A DNA stretch of 64,000 nucleotides from Salinispirillum sp. LH 10-3-1 (GTDB taxonomy: Bacteria; Pseudomonadota; Gammaproteobacteria; Pseudomonadales; Natronospirillaceae), in assembly GCF_030643825.1 (NCBI RefSeq), contig NZ_CP101717.1, forward strand, positions 2,873,673-2,937,672. Reading direction: 5' to 3'. Below are positions 17,728 through 30,733 of this stretch, piece by piece; position 1 is the stretch's first letter; each line of letters begins with the position of its first letter. The position numbers and the translations under genes were made by a program. Under the pieces are notes generated by a model that did no database searches, was not told where the DNA came from, and saw only the letters and a list, made by a program, of their open reading frames with translations.

Positions 17728-18469
17728 ACAAGCGCTGACGGACAGCCTCGTAAAGGCACACCCCCGCCGCAACTGAAACATTCAAACTGCTCACCGTGCC
17801 CACCATGGGGATGTTCACCAGCAGATCACAATGTTCGCGCGTCAGGCGGCGCATGCCCTCGCCCTCAGCCCCCATCACGATGCCCGTAGCACCCTTGAGG
17901 TTGGCGTCGTAGATCGAATGTTCGGTCTCACCGGCAGTGCCGGTTAACCACACACCACGATCACGCAACTCGGCCATGGTGCGGGCCAAATTCGTAACCA
18001 ACACCAAGGGCACTTGTTCGGCCGCGCCGCTGGCGACTTTGACCACCACGGGCGTCAGTCCGGCCGAGCGATTCTTCGGCACGATGACCGCGGCCACACC
18101 CGCCGCATCGGCGGTACGCAAGCAAGCACCCAAGTTATGGGGGTCGGTTACGCCATCCAAAATCAGCAACAACGGATCGGTGGTGTTATCCAACAAATTC
18201 CAGAGAAAGTGCTCGTCTTTTGGGGCAATGGCGTGCACCACGGCAATGACGCCCTGATGGTTGATATCACCCAGCTCCAGTTTCTGCAGGCGCTGGTTGA
18301 ACGCTGCGGGCTGCACTAAGTCGAAGCGCACACCAGCGGCGCGTGCTTGCTCAATAACGCGCTGCGTGCGCTTGTCCTGACGGCTGGCATTGACCAGCAC
18401 TTCTTTTACGCGCTCGGGCTGTTGCTCAAGCGCGGCACTGACGGCATGGATACCGGCGATGGCTGACAT
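17726..18469 (-). CDS. rlmB: 23S rRNA 2'-O-ribose G2251 methyltransferase RlmB
   Basis: 247 aa SpoU-class knotted methyltransferase. N-terminal substrate-binding domain ([16 protein letters not shown]-like start), then the SpoU motifs [36 protein letters not shown] and [20 protein letters not shown], which form the SAM-binding knot. It methylates G2251 in the ribosomal P loop. It follows rnr by 45 bp, as in E. coli, though a hairpin lies in the gap. Confidence 0.96.
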   Translation of the reverse strand: MSAIAGIHAVSAALEQQPERVKEVLVNASRQDKRTQRVIEQARAAGVRFDLVQPAAFNQRLQKLELGDINHQGVIAVVHAIAPKDEHFLWNLLDNTTDPLLLILDGVTDPHNLGACLRTADAAGVAAVIVPKNRSAGLTPVVVKVASGAAEQVPLVLVTNLARTMAELRDRGVWLTGTAGETEHSIYDANLKGATGIVMGAEGEGMRRLTREHCDLLVNIPMVGTVSSLNVSVAAGVCLYEAVRQRL

Positions 18470-18490
18470 AATTTGTAATTACCTAGATTT

Positions 18491-18516
18491 AAAACAGATG
18501 CCCCAGAAGGGGCATC
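18491..18516 (-). terminator. Hairpin at the rnr stop codon, probable terminator or attenuator
   Basis: GATGCCCC (18497-18504) and GGGGCATC (18509-18516) form a perfect 8-bp stem with a four-base loop. Read leftward it is followed by TGTTTT. The arm overlaps the rnr stop codon, and rlmB starts 22 bp further on, so this may reduce read-through into rlmB. Confidence 0.55.
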
Positions 18517-20869
18517 AGAACGGACGGGGCGCGCGCTTTTTCTTGCGATTGGCGACCGGCTTACCACCTTTTTTCTTCCGCTCGGGCTTTTCCGTTGGCA
18601 AGGTGCCGGGTTCAGCACGCTTCTTCTTGCTGTCCCCGGTATCCGCCAATTCGAAATCGATCTTACGGTCGTCCAACGACACCCGTGCAACCCGCACTTT
18701 AATCTCGTCACCGAGGCTGTGCATGACACGCGTCCGCTCGCCCACTAAACGCTGTTTCGCGGCGTCGTAGACATAATAGTCGCGCGACAAGGCGGTAACG
18801 TGCACCAAGCCATCGACCCAGAAATCATCCAACTGCACGAAGAAGCCGAAGCCCAATACGGCGGTGATCTTACCGCTGAAGACTTCGCCAATGTGCTCCT
18901 GCATGAACTCACACTTGAGCCACGACACCACATCACGCGTGGCTTCGTCGGCGCGGCGTTCATTGTGCGAGCAATGCTCGCCCAAGGCGTACATACGCTC
19001 TTCGGTATACGGGTAGGATTTTTCCAGCTTAACCTGCGGCGTATCCTTGGTGCGTTTTAACTGACCACTGCGGCGCCCGCTGTGAATCAGGCCACGCAGG
19101 GCACGGTGCACCAACAAATCAGGGTAACGGCGAATGGGTGACGTGAAGTGCGTATAGGCGTCATACGCCAAACCAAAGTGGCCCAGATTTTCCGGCTGAT
19201 ACACCGCTTGCGACATGCTGCGCAGAATCATGCTCTGAATGGCATCGTGATCTGTACGGCCGTGAATCTGCTCCATCAGCTCGCGATAATCCGACGGTGC
19301 AGGCTCTGCCCCGCCGCGTAACGCCAAGCCCAATTCGGCCAGATAACCACGCAGATTTTCCAGCTTCTCGGCAGGCGGCACGTCGTGTACGCGATACAGC
19401 GCCGGAATGCCGGACTTGTCCAGAAATTCGCCGGTACAGGTATTCGCTGCCAGCATGCACTCTTCGATGATTTTATGCGCGTCGTTACGGGCATAAGGTA
19501 CGATGCGCTCAATCTTTTTGTCGGCACCAAAGATGATGCGCGGCTCAATGGTTTCGATGTCCATGGCGCCACGTCGAGCGCGGGTGCGGCGCAATGCTTC
19601 ATACAACTCAACCATTTGCGTCAGCGATTTGCGGACTTTTGCCGGATCGCCTTGCACTTGGTTCATCACCGCCGATTCGTCGCCTTGCATCCAGTCCCAC
19701 ACATTGGTGTAGGTTAAACGGGCTTGACTCCAAATCACCGCCTCGTAAAAGCGATAACCTTCAATGTCGCCGTTGTCTTTGATCAGCATCTCGCAGACCA
19801 ACACCAAACGATCCAGCGCCGGGTTCAACGAACACAGGCCGTTCGACAATTTTTCCGGCAGCATGGGAATAACGCGCTCCGGGAAATACACCGAGGTAGC
19901 ACGCACTTCGGCTTCTTTATCCAAGGCTGAGCCGGGGCGCACGTAGTGACTGACGTCAGCGATGGCTACCCACAGTTTCCAGCCGCCGGGGCGCTTCGCC
20001 ACGCAGACGGCGTCGTCGAAATCGCGCGCGTCTTCACCGTCGATGGTGACAAACGGACGATCGCGCAGATCAACGCGACCTACCAGATCGCTCTTGCGCA
20101 CTTCATCGGGCAGATCAGCCAATTGCAAGGTAACTTCTTCCGGCCATTCGTAGGGAATCCCATGGCTGCGCAAAGCGATGTCGATTTCCATACCCGGCGC
20201 CATAGAGCGACCCAATACTTCGGTAACTTCACCGAGCGGCTGACGTCGTACGTCAGGCTGATCAGTGATGCGTGCGGAGACGATGTCACCTGGCTCGGCA
20301 CCACCGGACTTGCCGGGCGGAATCAAGACGTCGTGTGACAGACGACGATTTTCCGGCAACACATAAGAAATGCCGGATTCACTGTGATAGCGCCCAACCA
20401 CAAAGGCTGTATTGCGCTCAATCACTTCAACAATATGACCTTCCAGACGACCACGATGGTCGCGATCGGTGGTGCGTACCACGGCTTTGTCGCCATCAAA
20501 ACAGGCGCGCATTTGGCGGTGCGACAGACTGATGGCTTCGCCACCGTGATCCGGAATCAACAAGCCGTGGCCGTCAGGGTGTCCCTGTACGCGCCCACGG
20601 ATCAAGCTCATGCGATCAATCAGGCCGTAAGCGCCCTGACGTGAACATATAACTTGGCCATCACGCACCATGGCAATCAGCCGGCGACGTAAGGCTTCAA
20701 TTTCATCTTCGGTTTTAAGACCCAGTTCGGCCACCAACTCAGGGTGAGTTGCGGGAGTGCCACGTTCGGTCAGATGTTCTAACAGAAATTCCCGGCTTGG
20801 CACCGGATTGTCGTAACGTTGAGCTTCCCGCTCCGCATAGGGGTCTTTGTTCTTCTTTTTATTTCCCAC
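18515..20869 (-). CDS. rnr: Ribonuclease R
   Basis: 784 aa. Order: N-terminal helix-turn-helix region, cold-shock domains, RNB exonuclease domain with the acidic site DGEDARDFDDAVCV, an S1 domain near residues 640-725 (GEVFSGKITAVLGFGFFVQL) and a Lys/Arg-rich tail. It is a processive 3'-5' exoribonuclease that degrades structured RNA and takes part in rRNA quality control and trans-translation. The upstream gap to purA holds two hairpins. Confidence 0.97.
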   Translation of the reverse strand: MGNKKKNKDPYAEREAQRYDNPVPSREFLLEHLTERGTPATHPELVAELGLKTEDEIEALRRRLIAMVRDGQVICSRQGAYGLIDRMSLIRGRVQGHPDGHGLLIPDHGGEAISLSHRQMRACFDGDKAVVRTTDRDHRGRLEGHIVEVIERNTAFVVGRYHSESGISYVLPENRRLSHDVLIPPGKSGGAEPGDIVSARITDQPDVRRQPLGEVTEVLGRSMAPGMEIDIALRSHGIPYEWPEEVTLQLADLPDEVRKSDLVGRVDLRDRPFVTIDGEDARDFDDAVCVAKRPGGWKLWVAIADVSHYVRPGSALDKEAEVRATSVYFPERVIPMLPEKLSNGLCSLNPALDRLVLVCEMLIKDNGDIEGYRFYEAVIWSQARLTYTNVWDWMQGDESAVMNQVQGDPAKVRKSLTQMVELYEALRRTRARRGAMDIETIEPRIIFGADKKIERIVPYARNDAHKIIEECMLAANTCTGEFLDKSGIPALYRVHDVPPAEKLENLRGYLAELGLALRGGAEPAPSDYRELMEQIHGRTDHDAIQSMILRSMSQAVYQPENLGHFGLAYDAYTHFTSPIRRYPDLLVHRALRGLIHSGRRSGQLKRTKDTPQVKLEKSYPYTEERMYALGEHCSHNERRADEATRDVVSWLKCEFMQEHIGEVFSGKITAVLGFGFFVQLDDFWVDGLVHVTALSRDYYVYDAAKQRLVGERTRVMHSLGDEIKVRVARVSLDDRKIDFELADTGDSKKKRAEPGTLPTEKPERKKKGGKPVANRKKKRAPRPF

Positions 20870-20889
20870 TTAAATTTTTCCTCTTAAAG

Positions 20890-20944
20890 CAGAGCGCCAT
20901 ACGGCGCTCTGACAGCAGCGCAGCACGAACCTTCGTGCCGCTGC
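20890..20944 (-). terminator. Two tandem hairpins between purA and rnr
   Basis: One stem of 9 bp with a 4-base loop (20890-20898 with 20903-20911), and a second of 7 plus 6 bp with a two-base bulge (20915-20929 with 20932-20944). Together they fill half of the 106-bp gap. The T-run after the last stem is short (GCTTTAAG), so they may be a weak purA terminator or RNA processing and stability elements. Confidence 0.45.
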
Positions 20945-20975
20945 CTCAATGGTATTGCTCAACCAGCCTCCTCTG

Positions 20976-22286
<1,311 letters not shown>

Positions 22287-22342
22287 TTATCAATAGTCAA
22301 AAATTGAGTGTGATTTACGCTCTGCGAGACCCTTATGGGGCT

Positions 22343-23536
22343 TCACAGCGGCGTGACCTGCCACGTTCCCGACAGCTCGCTCAGTCGATGTGAGCATTCC
22401 AATTCAGCCGCCTCTTCGGCGCGCTGCGTAAATCCTTGCACCACGACAGAGCCCTCGGCGCGCAACTGGGCGATCACCCGTTGCAAGCCAGCCTCGTCGT
22501 GCCCTTCATTGGCAAGCATAGGCGCATAAATACGGCGCCGATGCTGCCGAATACTCGGGTCCGTCAAGCCGCCTAACGTCTTAAGGTCAGCGGAGAATCC
22601 GGTGGCGGGCCGGCTGCGCCCGTACGCAGCGCCGGTGTCGTCGTAACGACCGCCTTTGGCAATGGCATGCCCGTGTTCCTTATGAAACAACGAAAACACC
22701 AACCCTGTATGGTAGTTGTAGTCACGTAATTCTGCGAGATCGAGGTGCAAGCGTACTTCTGGATGCTTCTTCTGCAGCACATTCACCAGTTCACGCAACG
22801 CAATCAGCGTATCGTTCACCGCGAACGCACGCAATGTGTCGTCTAACCGATCCAGCAGCTCGACACCACCCGACCAAGTCGGCATCGACATCAGTAATTT
22901 CCGATGGGCATCGCTGCTCACATGCACATTGAGCCATTCCTTAAGCTCTGGCAGAGCACGCTGGCGCAGCAGGCCGTACAGTTCAGATTGCAGCGCCGAC
23001 GGCAGACCTAAAGAGTCCACCACGGCGTGATAAATCGCCACATGGCCAATATCCAGGGTCAAGGATTCAAGACCAAACGACTGCGCCAGTTCCACCATTA
23101 AGCAAATGACTTCGATGTCCGCTGCCAACTCAGAGCTGCCATAGATTTCAGCCCCCACTTGCAGTGGGTTGCGCGACGACAGCAATGATGATTTACGGGC
23201 ATGCAAAACGGGCGCGCAATAGCAGTACCGCGCTACGGCGATGCGGCCGATGCTGTGGGCATCCATGCGCGCAACTTGTTGGGTTAAATCTGGGCTAATG
23301 CCAAGCAGCCGGCCCGACAACTGATCTGTCACCTTAAAGGTCAACAGGTCAAGGTCGTTACCCAGTCCAACTTGGAGGCTTTCTAAGAATTCCGCCTGCG
23401 GTGGCATTACCTGCTCATAACCCCAGGCCTGAAATAAATCGAGAGTGCGACGGCGCAGCGCTTCAACGTGCGTTGCCATCGGCGGCTGGACTTCTTCAAT
23501 GGCGTCCGGCAATAACCAACGGTCGGTGTTGTTCAT
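22343..23536 (-). CDS. hisZ: ATP phosphoribosyltransferase regulatory subunit HisZ
   Basis: 397 aa HisRS paralogue (start RWLLPDAIEEVQPPMATHVE, then LFQAWGYEQVMPP). It keeps the class II synthetase fold but lacks the anticodon-binding domain and is shorter than HisRS. HisZ activates short-form HisG, which is not in this window. It is tied to purA downstream, a common pairing. A terminator for the upstream hfl operon ends only 24 bases before its ATG, so its own promoter must overlap that hairpin region or lie upstream of it. Confidence 0.92.
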   Translation of the reverse strand: MNNTDRWLLPDAIEEVQPPMATHVEALRRRTLDLFQAWGYEQVMPPQAEFLESLQVGLGNDLDLLTFKVTDQLSGRLLGISPDLTQQVARMDAHSIGRIAVARYCYCAPVLHARKSSLLSSRNPLQVGAEIYGSSELAADIEVICLMVELAQSFGLESLTLDIGHVAIYHAVVDSLGLPSALQSELYGLLRQRALPELKEWLNVHVSSDAHRKLLMSMPTWSGGVELLDRLDDTLRAFAVNDTLIALRELVNVLQKKHPEVRLHLDLAELRDYNYHTGLVFSLFHKEHGHAIAKGGRYDDTGAAYGRSRPATGFSADLKTLGGLTDPSIRQHRRRIYAPMLANEGHDEAGLQRVIAQLRAEGSVVVQGFTQRAEEAAELECSHRLSELSGTWQVTPL

Positions 23537-23559
23537 GGCACCTATAACTAACAGAACAT

Positions 23560-23585
23560 AAAAAAACCGGGACTCTGCCCGGTTT
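23560..23585 (-). terminator. Rho-independent terminator of the hfq-hflX-hflK-hflC operon
   Basis: Read leftward: AAACCGGG (the complement of 23578-23585), a short loop, then CCCGGTTT continuing into a run of seven T (ending near 23560). A strong intrinsic terminator about 150 bases after the hflC stop. Confidence 0.85.
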
Positions 23586-23732
23586 GCGGAAGTATAAACG
23601 CTTTGTGATCAATACTCACCCGATTTTTGCAGGGTGGGCGCTATACTCTTAAGCGTTTGAAGATAGGACTGGGGCCCTACGTTAAAACACCACGTAGAAG
23701 CTCAGCCCTATTCAGATCTTCATGCAGGAATC

Positions 23733-24605
23733 TTAACGGACACCTGACCCTTGGTTTAGGTAACGGAAGAAGTCGCTTTCCGGCTCGAGCACGAAGAGGT
23801 CATTACCATTAAACGAGTCACGGTAAGCCTGCAGGCTGCGCCAGAAGGAGAAGAACTCTTCGTCTTGCGAGAATGCCTCAGCGTATACCTGCGCTGCAAT
23901 CGCATCACCTTCACCACGAATGATCTGCGATTGACGGAACGCGTTCGCTATGATTTCCGTGCGCTGACGATCTGCATTAGCGCGGATACCTTCAGCTTGC
24001 TCGCTACCGCGGGCACGAATCTCTGTTGCCAGTTTCTCACGATCTGTTGCCATACGCGTGTAAACGTTGTTACTGACTTCTTGTGGTAAGTCGATCCCTT
24101 TAATACGAATATCCACGACTTCCACGCCCAGCGCGTCACGGCCCAACAGGTCAACGCGATCACGGATTTCCGTCATCAACTGGTCACGCTCACCCGACAC
24201 TACTTCGTACAGGGTACGGGTACCAAAGGCACTCCGCAGACCATCGTTGGCCAAAGCTGACAAACGCTCAGAGGCGGCCAGTTCGTCACCCGCTGTAGCA
24301 CCATAATAGGTCCGCGGATCAGAGATTCGCCACTTGACGAAGGCGTCCACAATCACTGGCTCTTGGTTCACCGTTAAGAAGCGCTCAGGACGTGAGACGT
24401 TGGTCAACACACGACCGTCAAACATCTTCACCGTATCAATGAACGGTACTTTGAGGTGCAAGCCAGCACTAACGTCCGGGTTCACTACTTCACCGAAGCG
24501 CAACTGCACGGCGCGCTGCTTCTCGGTCACGATGTACAGCGTTTGGCTGGCCACTAACACCACTAGGGCGATTACGACCAAACTGATTACATTACGATTA
24601 CTCAT
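23733..24605 (-). CDS. hflC: HflC, SPFH-domain modulator of FtsH
   Basis: 290 aa. A single N-terminal membrane anchor (VISLVVIALVVLVASQTLYI) is followed by an SPFH/band-7 domain (TEKQRAVQLRFGEVV) and a coiled-coil region rich in Glu/Arg/Ala. The second ATG (24605) is used because GGAG is eight bases before it. It forms the membrane HflKC cage around the FtsH protease with HflK, encoded 12 bp upstream. Confidence 0.95.
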   Translation of the reverse strand: MSNRNVISLVVIALVVLVASQTLYIVTEKQRAVQLRFGEVVNPDVSAGLHLKVPFIDTVKMFDGRVLTNVSRPERFLTVNQEPVIVDAFVKWRISDPRTYYGATAGDELAASERLSALANDGLRSAFGTRTLYEVVSGERDQLMTEIRDRVDLLGRDALGVEVVDIRIKGIDLPQEVSNNVYTRMATDREKLATEIRARGSEQAEGIRANADRQRTEIIANAFRQSQIIRGEGDAIAAQVYAEAFSQDEEFFSFWRSLQAYRDSFNGNDLFVLEPESDFFRYLNQGSGVR

Positions 24606-24617
24606 GGTCATATCTCC

Positions 24618-25775
24618 TTAGTTACGGCCTGGATTCTGACGAATCCGGCGTTCCAGTTCATCGGTGATACGACGTAACTCAGTGTCACTCAAGCCACCCG
24701 CGGCGCCAGCACCTGAAATGCGATCTAACGGCAGATACATCATGTTATTACTGCCTTCACGCACGTCCAGCAAGACCTTGTTGGTATCGCGATAGATCGA
24801 CGACAGAGTCTCAAGATACAAACGTTCCCGAGTCACGGCTGGGGCCATGGCGTACTCGCTGTATAGACTTAAGAAACGTGCGGCGTCACCTTCGGCCTGA
24901 GCTACCAGCTCCGCCTTGTAACCTGCCGCTTCTTCTAATTGACGCTGAGCCGCACCACGTGCTTCCGGAATCACTTGGTTTGCATAGGCTTGCGCTTGGT
25001 TGATCACACGCTGCTCGTCTTCTCGAGCGCGAATTACGTCATCAAAAGCTTCGCGTACGGCGTTGGGGGCTTGCGCTTCCCGAATGTTCACCGCACTGAT
25101 CACAATGCCTGAACCGTACTCATCCATATAGCGCTGCAAGCGTGTACGGATGTTGGCCGCCATCGCTGCACGACCAGCGGTGATGACTTGGTCTAACACC
25201 AAGCTACCCACTTCGTGACGCAATGCTGCATTGGAAGCATCTTCCAAGCTGCGCTCAGGAGAACGCACGTTCAGGGCAAATGCCCGTGCGTCGGTAGCCA
25301 GGAACTGAACCGTCATCGCAACATCTACAATGTTGTCGTCTTCGGTCAGCATCAGCCCTTGGTAAGAGTATGAACGCAAGTTAGTGACGTTCACCTTTTC
25401 CACTTGATCGATCAACGGAATCTTAAAGCGCAGACCCGGCATTTCCATCTTATGGAAGGTACCAAAACGTAATACAACGCCACGTTCCTGCTCATCGAGG
25501 GTATAGAAGGCATTGAACAAGCCGGCACCCAACAGGATCACAATACCGGCCAACCAAAAGCCTTTCGCACTGCCCGGTTGGCCACTGGAGCCACCCGTAC
25601 CACCGCTGTTATTGCCACCGCCCTGCTTGTTACCGCTGAGCCACTGGTTGATTTTTTTGGTCCAATCACTGATCAGCTGATCGAGATCCGGTGGGCCATC
25701 TTGCTTACCGTTATTTCGGCGGCCCCAAGGATCTTGGTCATTGCGCTGATTATCAGGCGGTTCGTTCCACGCCAT
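24618..25775 (-). CDS. hflK: HflK, SPFH-domain modulator of FtsH
   Basis: 385 aa. The start MAWNEPPDN at 25775 follows GGAGAG. The cytoplasmic Gly/Asn/Asp-rich leader (residues 1-70) contains DPWGRRN and DLDQLI as in E. coli HflK. TM near 73-93 (FWLAGIVILLGAGLFNAFY), then the SPFH domain (DEQERGVVLRFGTF) and coiled coil. Partner of HflC in the FtsH-regulating cage. Confidence 0.95.
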   Translation of the reverse strand: MAWNEPPDNQRNDQDPWGRRNNGKQDGPPDLDQLISDWTKKINQWLSGNKQGGGNNSGGTGGSSGQPGSAKGFWLAGIVILLGAGLFNAFYTLDEQERGVVLRFGTFHKMEMPGLRFKIPLIDQVEKVNVTNLRSYSYQGLMLTEDDNIVDVAMTVQFLATDARAFALNVRSPERSLEDASNAALRHEVGSLVLDQVITAGRAAMAANIRTRLQRYMDEYGSGIVISAVNIREAQAPNAVREAFDDVIRAREDEQRVINQAQAYANQVIPEARGAAQRQLEEAAGYKAELVAQAEGDAARFLSLYSEYAMAPAVTRERLYLETLSSIYRDTNKVLLDVREGSNNMMYLPLDRISGAGAAGGLSDTELRRITDELERRIRQNPGRN

Positions 25776-25797
25776 GGTTCTCTCCGATTTATCGTTA

Positions 25798-27108
25798 TTA
25801 ACGTTCAAAAAACTCTTTGGGTCGCGGCGCCAAATACGCGTCGGGCGCTATACCGCAGCGGTTCAGCATGCGCTGAAAATCTTTTTTCTGCAGGCTGATA
25901 TCCAGGCAGGCATTGCCCGCCTCGTCATAGTGCTCATGCTTTACCGCATCGACTTCGAACAACTGTGCCCGCAAGGCCGACCACTGAGGCGGCACGGCGA
26001 TTTCACCGGTGAACATCTCGTCGCCTAACCAAGCGATAATGGCGTCACGCAGCAAATCAAACCCGGTGCCTTCCAAGGCTGAAACCCAAACGGCTTCCGG
26101 CTTGCCCTGTGCATCGTAGTCAATTTGTGGCTGTTTGCCGAGCAAATCCGCCTTATTAAACACCAACAAAGTAGGTGTTTCATCAACGGCCAGCTCACTT
26201 AACACTTCGTTTACTTGTTCAATATTGGCGTCACGTTCGGCGGCTGCACAGTCAATAACGTGCAACAACAGATCCGCCTCGGCCGTCTCCTGCAAGGTCG
26301 CCTTAAATGCTTCGACCAATTTGTGTGGCAGGTGGCGAATAAAACCCACCGTATCCGCCAACACCACATCCCCCATATCACCGACTTTAAGCTTTCTGAG
26401 CGTCGGATCCAAGGTGGCGAACATCTGATCCGCCGCATAAACATCCGAAGACGTCAGCGCATTGAACAAGGTGCTCTTACCCGCGTTGGTATAACCAACA
26501 ATGGCTACCGTGGGCGTATCAGAGCGCTGGCGCGCGCGTCGACCTTGATCTCGCGTACGCTCAACCTTGCTCAAACGGCGCAAAATACTGTTAATACGTT
26601 CGCGCAGCAAGCGACGGTCAGTTTCCAGCTGGGTCTCACCCGGCCCGCGCAACCCGATACCACCCTTTTGCCGCTCCAAGTGCGTCCAGCCACGCACCAA
26701 GCGGGTCGCCTGATACTGTAACTGAGCTAACTCAACTTGCAGCTTACCCTCATGGGTACGGGCACGTTGCGCAAAGATATCGAGAATCAATCCGGTACGG
26801 TCCAACACTCGGCATTCGACCAAGCGCTCCAAGTTGCGTTCTTGGCTGGGCGACAAGGAATGGTTAAACAAGACAACGTCAGCGTCGAATTCCTTCACTG
26901 CCGCTTTGATTTCATCAGCCTTACCAGACCCGACGAATAATTTAGGATGGCGCACTGTGCGTTTGCCAGTAATGAGTGTTACGGGGTCGGCGCCAGCTGA
27001 GTTGACAAGTTCGACAAACTCAGCGGCGTCCTCACGGTCGTCACCCTCGGGAAAATCGATGTGGACCAGCACGGCGCGGTCCCCACCCTGGGCACGTTCA
27101 AAGAACAA
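25798..27108 (-). CDS. hflX: Ribosome-associated GTPase HflX
   Basis: 436 aa. The N-terminal HflX domain includes DVVLFNHSLSPSQERNLERL and the glycine-rich GGIGLRGPGETQLETDRR. The G domain has G1 VGYTNAGKSTLFNAL, G3 DTVGFIRHLP and G4 NKAD. It splits stalled or heat-stressed 70S ribosomes. It lies 14 bp after hfq and 22 bp before hflK in the conserved operon. Confidence 0.96.
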   Translation of the reverse strand: MFFERAQGGDRAVLVHIDFPEGDDREDAAEFVELVNSAGADPVTLITGKRTVRHPKLFVGSGKADEIKAAVKEFDADVVLFNHSLSPSQERNLERLVECRVLDRTGLILDIFAQRARTHEGKLQVELAQLQYQATRLVRGWTHLERQKGGIGLRGPGETQLETDRRLLRERINSILRRLSKVERTRDQGRRARQRSDTPTVAIVGYTNAGKSTLFNALTSSDVYAADQMFATLDPTLRKLKVGDMGDVVLADTVGFIRHLPHKLVEAFKATLQETAEADLLLHVIDCAAAERDANIEQVNEVLSELAVDETPTLLVFNKADLLGKQPQIDYDAQGKPEAVWVSALEGTGFDLLRDAIIAWLGDEMFTGEIAVPPQWSALRAQLFEVDAVKHEHYDEAGNACLDISLQKKDFQRMLNRCGIAPDAYLAPRPKEFFER

Positions 27109-27122
27109 TCAGATACTCCAGA

Positions 27123-27371
27123 TTATGCGTCCGCCGCATCTTCTTCGTCGCCATCGTAAGGCAACTTAACCGGACGCGACGGCACCACGGTTGAGATGGC
27201 ATGTTTGTAGACCATCTGGGATACCGTATTTTTCAACAGAATCACAAATTGGTCGAAAGACTCTATCTGACCTTGCAACTTAATTCCGTTCACCAAAAAG
27301 ATGGATACAGGAATGCGCTCTTTACGCAGGTAATTCAGATAAGGGTCCTGAAGGCTCTGTCCTTTAGACAT
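27123..27371 (-). CDS. hfq: RNA chaperone Hfq
   Basis: 82 aa. [19 protein letters not shown] and the Sm2 motif [12 protein letters not shown] are canonical. The acidic tail [10 protein letters not shown] is short compared with E. coli (102 aa). The start at 27371 removes a 55-residue artefactual extension. It forms a hexamer matching small RNAs with mRNAs. Second gene after miaA in the operon. Confidence 0.98.
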   Translation of the reverse strand: MSKGQSLQDPYLNYLRKERIPVSIFLVNGIKLQGQIESFDQFVILLKNTVSQMVYKHAISTVVPSRPVKLPYDGDEEDAADA

Positions 27372-27589
27372 CGTGTACTCCTCAGTTATTTTAATAGTTA
27401 TCAGGGTGATGCACGGTAGCCTTAGCTTCTGCGGGTAACACTCATTACCACGCCAGCACCCACTGGGCACACACGGCGATGCGTCGTTATGACGCTGTAC
27501 CCTGTATTCTGTTGCGGCACCAACACCAAGATGCAAACACCGCTTTGTTACTTGCGAGTGAAGCTCGCCTCACACTGCTTTTGCTGGAA

Positions 27590-28537
27590 CTAAAAATGCT
27601 TTTCCAGGCACTTCAAGACATCAGTCGTCAGATTGGGCGAAAGAGTATCAAAGCTCGTCAAGTTGCGCCAGCCCCGCAACCACGTAAGCTGACGTTTCGC
27701 CAGTTGTCGTGTTGCTGCCAAGCCTTGGGCACGCATGTCATCCCATGAAATATTCTGTGCTATATATTCCCACATTTGACGATATCCCACACAGCGAATT
27801 GACGTGTGATTGACATCGAGATCGCCACGTTCGAACAGGGCTCGCACCTCCTGCTCAAAACCCTGCGCCAACATGAGGTCAAAGCGTTGCTCAATTCGCC
27901 CGTGCAATACGGCACGCTCTTCAGGCCGCACCGCCAACTGCACAACGGGCCATGGAAATTCTGGGGCAACCTCACCGGCGGGCAACATGGGGGTTTTGTC
28001 ACGCCATAACGCACTCATGGGGCGACCGGTGCTCAAGCACACTTCAAGGGCGCGCACCACGCGCTGACGATTATTAGGATGTACGCCTGCGGCGGCTTCT
28101 GGATCAAGTCGAGCCAGCTCGGCATGCAACACCGCCCACCCTTCGTGTTCACCACGCGCCTCTAGGCGCGCACGCAGTTCGGGCTGTGCGGCCGGCAGCT
28201 CCGCCATATCGGACAGCAAGCCACGAAAATACAGCATGGTGCCACCCGCCAGAATGGGTTGTTTGCCACGGGCGATGATGTCTGCAATCAATGCCATGGC
28301 GTCGTCGCGAAAGGCACTGACGGAATAGCTTTCTATAGGGTCAATAATATCCAGCAGGTGGTGCGGAATGCCCTGCTGTTCTTCGGCAGTGGGCTTGGCC
28401 GTGCCAATATCCATTCCGCGATAGACCAGCGCCGAATCGACAGAGACGACCTCGCCATCGAGCCGTTTTGCCAGCTCAACCGCCAGCCCGGTTTTTCCCG
28501 ATGCCGTGGGGCCCATGAGGCATATAATCGGTGTCAT
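27590..28537 (-). CDS. miaA: tRNA dimethylallyltransferase MiaA
   Basis: 315 aa. P-loop CLMGPTASGKTGLAVELA, then VSVDSALVYRGMDIGTAKP and PILAGGTMLYFRGLL, are typical. It adds an isopentenyl group to A37 of tRNAs reading UNN codons. hfq follows after a 218-bp gap, which may contain the separate hfq promoter known in E. coli. Upstream, miaA is cut off from mutL by a 282-bp gap holding an inverted-repeat element. Confidence 0.97.
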   Translation of the reverse strand: MTPIICLMGPTASGKTGLAVELAKRLDGEVVSVDSALVYRGMDIGTAKPTAEEQQGIPHHLLDIIDPIESYSVSAFRDDAMALIADIIARGKQPILAGGTMLYFRGLLSDMAELPAAQPELRARLEARGEHEGWAVLHAELARLDPEAAAGVHPNNRQRVVRALEVCLSTGRPMSALWRDKTPMLPAGEVAPEFPWPVVQLAVRPEERAVLHGRIEQRFDLMLAQGFEQEVRALFERGDLDVNHTSIRCVGYRQMWEYIAQNISWDDMRAQGLAATRQLAKRQLTWLRGWRNLTSFDTLSPNLTTDVLKCLEKHF

Positions 28538-28656
28538 TGCATTCGGTGTCCTTAGTCAACGGATGGCATTGCCAGATACATATTAGGCAATACTGACGAT
28601 GCGCGCTCAGCAATCAATAAGTGTTAGTCGTGCCTGCCATATCGTGGGCTATCGGT

Positions 28657-28775
28657 CATTGAAAAAAGGCGACCAGGTGTGACAGAGGGCCTCTGCGCAC
28701 AGGACGTGCGCAGCGGAGCCCCCATCGACGGGTTTATGGCGTCCCGATGTCACACCTGGTCGCCTTTTTTCAATG
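28657..28775. repeat. 119-bp element with 28-bp perfect inverted repeats (MITE-like or bidirectional terminator)
   Basis: 28657-28684 and 28748-28775 are exact reverse complements. The 63-base centre holds a second hairpin (CTGCGCAC, five-base loop, GTGCGCAG). Each outer arm carries a run of six A or T flanking GGCGACC/GGTCGCC, so transcripts from either direction would end in a stem followed by U residues. It lies between mutL and miaA. The GC-rich centre resembles an extragenic repeat type I recall from marine gammaproteobacteria, but this cannot be verified here. Confidence 0.75.
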
Positions 28776-30725
<1,950 letters not shown>

Positions 30726-30733
<8 letters not shown>

